A stretch of 41,658 nucleotides of DNA from Oscillospiraceae bacterium (lineage in GTDB: Bacteria; Bacillota; Clostridia; Oscillospirales; Oscillospiraceae), in the NCBI GenBank assembly GCA_015068305.1, contig SVKV01000017.1, forward strand, positions 1-41,658, given 5' to 3'. Made by a program: the position numbers and the translations under genes. Under the pieces are notes generated by a model. It had not been told where the DNA came from. It was given only the letters and a program-made list of their open reading frames with translations, and ran no database searches. Positions 39,411 through 41,658 of this stretch are shown piece by piece; within the stretch, counting starts at the first letter, position 1; every line of letters starts with the position of its first letter.

Positions 39411-39839
39411 AAATTACAGTTTATCGAGCAGTTGATAAGTGTTACTTTCTTGTGTCCGAACAAGAAAGTAACCAAAGAAATCGGCATAGGAGGGAGCTTT
39501 TTACAAAGACGCCCCCTCCTATGTACCACCCCTCCGAAACCGGGAAGGCCCGCAGAATCTCTACTAAGTGCGCAAGTGTTCCGACTTGCGCCCTGCCGAA
39601 TTACCTCAGCACCTCCCCTGCAGAGCAAAAATCGGAACATTTTTGCTGTGCACGGGTTTTAGGTTAAGGTGCTCCGAGCCATCGTAAGTGCGGCCGGGTG
39701 GGGTACATAGGGGCGGGCGGCTCTGGCGCGGGAGCTGGCCAGCGGACAGCGCCGCCCCTATGGCGGCTTCTTTGGGGCACCTTTCTTGCCGAAACAAGAA
39801 AGGTGCATAAAATCATCGGATCGATAAATTCCAATTTGA
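39411..39839. repeat. Border-flanked repeat, core A, complete copy
   Basis: A 429-base element. Left border 39411-39427 (AAATTACAGTTTATCGA), right border 39819-39839 (GATCGATAAATTCCAATTTG). Outer hairpins GTTACTTTCTTG / CAAGAAAGTAAC (39452-39471 region) and GCACCTTTCTTG / CAAGAAAGGTGC (39777-39806) each sit beside a CAAAGAA-type segment. Inner hairpins (CATAGGAGG / CCTCCTATG and ATAGGGGCGG / CCGCCCCTAT) follow. The centre (~39540-39680) is different from the centre of the copy at 36233-36569. The right border ends 5 bases from the dacA stop. Confidence 0.92.
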
Positions 39840-39844
39840 CCGTT

Positions 39845-40993
39845 TCATTCCTTTGCCATGGCGGCCCGGCGGAGGATTTGCCCGATGATATCCAGGGTCG
39901 TCAGCCGGGGAACCTCCGTTTCCGCCACCAGCGGCACCTGGGCAATCACCTGCTCCCCGGCCTTCACCGTCATGGTTCCCAGCCGCTGGCCCCGGCTCAC
40001 CGGAGCCGTCACGCACTGCTCCAGGGCAATCTCTGTGGTGACAGAGCCCCGCTGGGCCTTGTCCACCAGCAGCACCGTTTCTCCGGCAGGAACTGCCGAC
40101 ACCGCAGCCGAAGTTCCCAGCTTCACCGGGACGGAGGCCCCTTCCTGCAGCTGAGGGGTATAGAGGGCAAAGTTTGCAAATCCGTAATCCAGGAGGCTCT
40201 TGCAGGCTGCAAACCGGTCCTTGCTGGTTTCCGAGCCCATCACCACGGCGATGAGTTCCAGCTCCTCCCGCTGGGCTGAAGCCGACAGGCAGTACCCGGC
40301 CCCGCTTGTGAAGCCGGTCTTGAGCCCGGTGCAGCCGTCGTAGAACCGGACCATTTTGTTGGTGTTGGAAAGGCCGAAGGCCCCATCCCGGACGGTATCC
40401 ATCCAGATGGTGGTGTATTTTTTGATATCCGGATGGTTTTTCAGCAGCTCCCGGCTCATGAGGGCAATGTCATAGGCGGAGGTCCGGTGTTTTTCCGCTT
40501 CCGGGTCATCGTCCAGACCGGTGCAGTTTACAAAATGGGTATCTTCCATGCCCAGCTCTTTCGCCCGGGCGTTCATCTGCTCCACAAAAGCGCTTTCAGA
40601 TCCCGACAAATGCTCCGCCATGGCGCAGGCGCAGTCGTTGGCAGAGCTCACGGCGATGGACTTGACCATATCGGAAACGGTCATGGTCTCCCCCACCTTC
40701 AGATAGATCTGACTGCCGCCCTTGGAAGCGGCGCTTTCCGATGCGGTGACGGTGTCCTCCCAGCGGATTTTACCGCTGTCGATGGCCTCCATGATCAAAA
40801 GCATGGTCATGACCTTGGTCACCGAGGCCGGTGCCAGCATCTCATGGGCATTCTGCTCTATGAGCACCGTTCCCGTTTCCACATCCATCAGCACCGCGCT
40901 TTTGGCTTTTACCTCCGGGCCCGCCGCCCTCACCTTTCCCGGCAGCAGCCCCAAAATCAGACAGCACACCAGCACCGCCGCAACTTTTCTCAT
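39845..40993 (-). CDS. dacA: D-alanyl-D-alanine carboxypeptidase (DacA/PBP5 type)
   Basis: A 382-residue penicillin-binding serine peptidase that trims the terminal D-Ala of peptidoglycan stem peptides. Signal peptide (residues 1-23), SxxK motif in LAPASVTKVM (Ser57, Lys60), SxN in VSSANDC (Ser117-Asn119), and KTG in GLKTGFTSGAG. A C-terminal beta domain (about 270-350) and a helical tail (TTLDIIGQILRRAA) that could bind the membrane follow. GGGAGGGATCGGAAT precedes the ATG. It partners alr in D-Ala metabolism. A border repeat lies immediately downstream of the stop codon. Confidence 0.95.
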   Translation of the reverse strand: MRKVAAVLVCCLILGLLPGKVRAAGPEVKAKSAVLMDVETGTVLIEQNAHEMLAPASVTKVMTMLLIMEAIDSGKIRWEDTVTASESAASKGGSQIYLKVGETMTVSDMVKSIAVSSANDCACAMAEHLSGSESAFVEQMNARAKELGMEDTHFVNCTGLDDDPEAEKHRTSAYDIALMSRELLKNHPDIKKYTTIWMDTVRDGAFGLSNTNKMVRFYDGCTGLKTGFTSGAGYCLSASAQREELELIAVVMGSETSKDRFAACKSLLDYGFANFALYTPQLQEGASVPVKLGTSAAVSAVPAGETVLLVDKAQRGSVTTEIALEQCVTAPVSRGQRLGTMTVKAGEQVIAQVPLVAETEVPRLTTLDIIGQILRRAAMAKE

Positions 40994-41065
40994 ATTCCGA
41001 TCCCTCCCGGTAATAAGTGGTACAACCTATGCACCGGCGAGCGAAATATGCAATGCGAAGCGGCA

Positions 41066-41112
41066 AGAGAGCGGAGTGGGAAGTGTGGAGTTTGGAGAGT
41101 GGAGTGTGGAGT
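41066..41112. repeat. Short GTGGAGT purine-rich tandem-like repeat
   Basis: Several GTGGAGT / AGTGTGGAGTT units in a row just before the left border at 41115. It looks like slippage sequence and has no coding potential. Confidence 0.5.
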
Positions 41113-41114
41113 TC

Positions 41115-41404
41115 AAATTACAGTTTATCGGGATGCCCCGATGGGCAATGCGTGCCCGGTGCAGCAATTGTCGAACTGCCCTAACCCGCTCGGTATCGTT
41201 CCTGCGGTAGTCAAATTACAGTTTATCGATCCGTAGCGGCGAAGCCGCCTTGCCTCCCCCCTTTGGGGGAGGTGCCCACAGAATTTTCATATTCTGTGGG
41301 CGGAGAGGGCTGTTTTACCGCTTTTGCCCTCTCAATCACGCCTTACGGCGTGCCAGCTCTCCCAGAGGGAGAGCCAAGGGTGCGGAACGATGAATTCCAA
41401 TTTA
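41115..41404. repeat. Composite border-flanked repeat: core D plus core E
   Basis: Border 41115-41130 (AAATTACAGTTTATCG); core D 41131-41212, nearly the same as 36131-36213; internal border 41213-41232 (AAATTACAGTTTATCGAT); core E 41233-41387 with hairpins CCTCCCCC/GGGGGAGG, CCCACAGAATTTT.../ATTCTGTGGG and GCTCTCCC/GGGAGAGC; final border about 41388-41404 with GAATTCCAATTTA. Core E has an interrupted GGCTCTCCCTCTGGGAGAGC element that I associate with intergenic repeats in related gut Firmicutes. Confidence 0.88.
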
Positions 41405-41440
41405 TCCGTGCAGGCAGTAGAAAAAAGTCCCGATAAAATG

Positions 41441-41472
41441 AAAAAACTCCCTCCGAAAGTGAAGGGAGGGAG
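41441..41472 (-). terminator. Terminator of rpsT
   Basis: Inverted repeat CTCCCTCC / GGAGGGAG followed by TTTTTT on the minus strand, 16 bases after the rpsT stop. Confidence 0.85.
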
Positions 41473-41487
41473 ATATTTTCAGAGAAA

Positions 41488-41658
41488 TTAGGCCAGCTTG
41501 TTCAGCTTCAGGGTCATGCTGCTCTTCTTGCGGGCAGCATTGTTCTTGTGCAGAAGACCCTTGATCACAGCCTGGTCCACGGACTTGACAGCGGTCTTGT
41601 AAGCAGCTTCAGCAACGGTCTTGTCGCCGGCAACCAGAGCAGCGTCGAACTTCTTCAG
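41488..41658 (-). CDS. rpsT: 30S ribosomal protein S20, 5' end outside the window
   Basis: The last 56 codons and stop of a gene that runs off the right edge. The visible protein begins LKKFDAALVAGDKTVAEAAY and ends MTLKLNKLA, with KGLLHKNNAARKKS in the middle, all typical of S20, which binds 16S rRNA during 30S assembly. The start and N-terminal ~30 residues are not in the window. A clean terminator follows. Confidence 0.95.
   Translation of the reverse strand: MKKFDAALVAGDKTVAEAAYKTAVKSVDQAVIKGLLHKNNAARKKSSMTLKLNKLA

Noticed and set aside
39080..39667. Open frames of 90-190 codons in the TrpR-like gene's antisense and in the repeat after it
   Set aside because: They cross the terminator or the repeat and have no conserved motif.
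36115..41404. Integron cassette array or insertion sequences
   Set aside because: No integrase or transposase gene, no cassette ORFs, no clear target-site duplications at the borders; the elements are non-coding.

Overview
The window looks like chromosome from a GC-rich member of the Clostridia, most plausibly an uncultured gut Oscillospirales/Oscillospiraceae. Evidence: strong AGGAGG-type ribosome binding sites, sigma-A promoters with extended -10 (TGn) elements, an Asp23-FakA pair, a YerC/YecD (TrpR-like) regulator, a DUF1576 membrane protein, a DUF5685 protein and an fhs-fchA-folD one-carbon set. No rRNA, tRNA, phage, transposase or CRISPR locus is visible. The genes are mostly housekeeping. 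The unusual content lies in the intergenic DNA and the regulation.

Layout. 1-3.96 kb: mscS on the minus strand, then a plus-strand nfeD-slipin operon with three small downstream genes. 4.0-6.7 kb: alr (alanine racemase) and a CapA-type phosphoesterase. 6.7-9.95 kb (minus): a C39-like peptidase and a Zn/Cd-type P-ATPase with eight His/Cys-rich 12-residue repeats behind an SmtB-like operator. 10.2-14.2 kb (minus): an S51 peptidase, and yihY-DUF5685-dnaJ-rluA with overlapping or abutting genes. 14.5-18.2 kb (minus): gpmI-asp23-fakA. 18.4-22.3 kb (minus): an LRR_5/BspA-like surface protein and recG. 22.4-28.6 kb (minus): a one-carbon block (trigger-factor-like chaperone, fhs, fchA, folD, DUF1576) containing two ZTP riboswitches. 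28.6-31.6 kb (minus): an HD hydrolase and glgB. 31.7-33.9 kb: tcdA, a TetR regulator, and an XRE regulator with a membrane partner. 33.9-36.1 kb: divergent cysE and cysK. 36.1-39.4 kb: a polar amino acid ABC transporter with a TrpR-like regulator. 39.8-41.66 kb: dacA and the end of rpsT.

Three things stand out. (1) Two ZTP (ZMP-sensing, pfl-type) riboswitches with terminators gate the one-carbon block. The first precedes a trigger-factor-like chaperone that lacks the ribosome-binding domain, followed by fhs. The second begins 11 bases after the folD stop and gates DUF1576, which places this uncharacterised membrane protein in the purine/folate regulon. (2) Eight intergenic loci carry repeats of at least five unrelated core types, and all share one border sequence (AAATTACAGTTTATCGAT at one end, and at the other a variant reading inward AAATTGGAATTTATCGAT). 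At two loci, two cores share an internal border. This looks like a modular, non-autonomous repeat system. (3) Several palindromic operators can be read directly: an SmtB-like site before the metal ATPase, paired sites around the XRE promoter, and paired ACTTTA-N6-TAAAGT sites before the ABC operon whose last gene encodes a TrpR-like protein.
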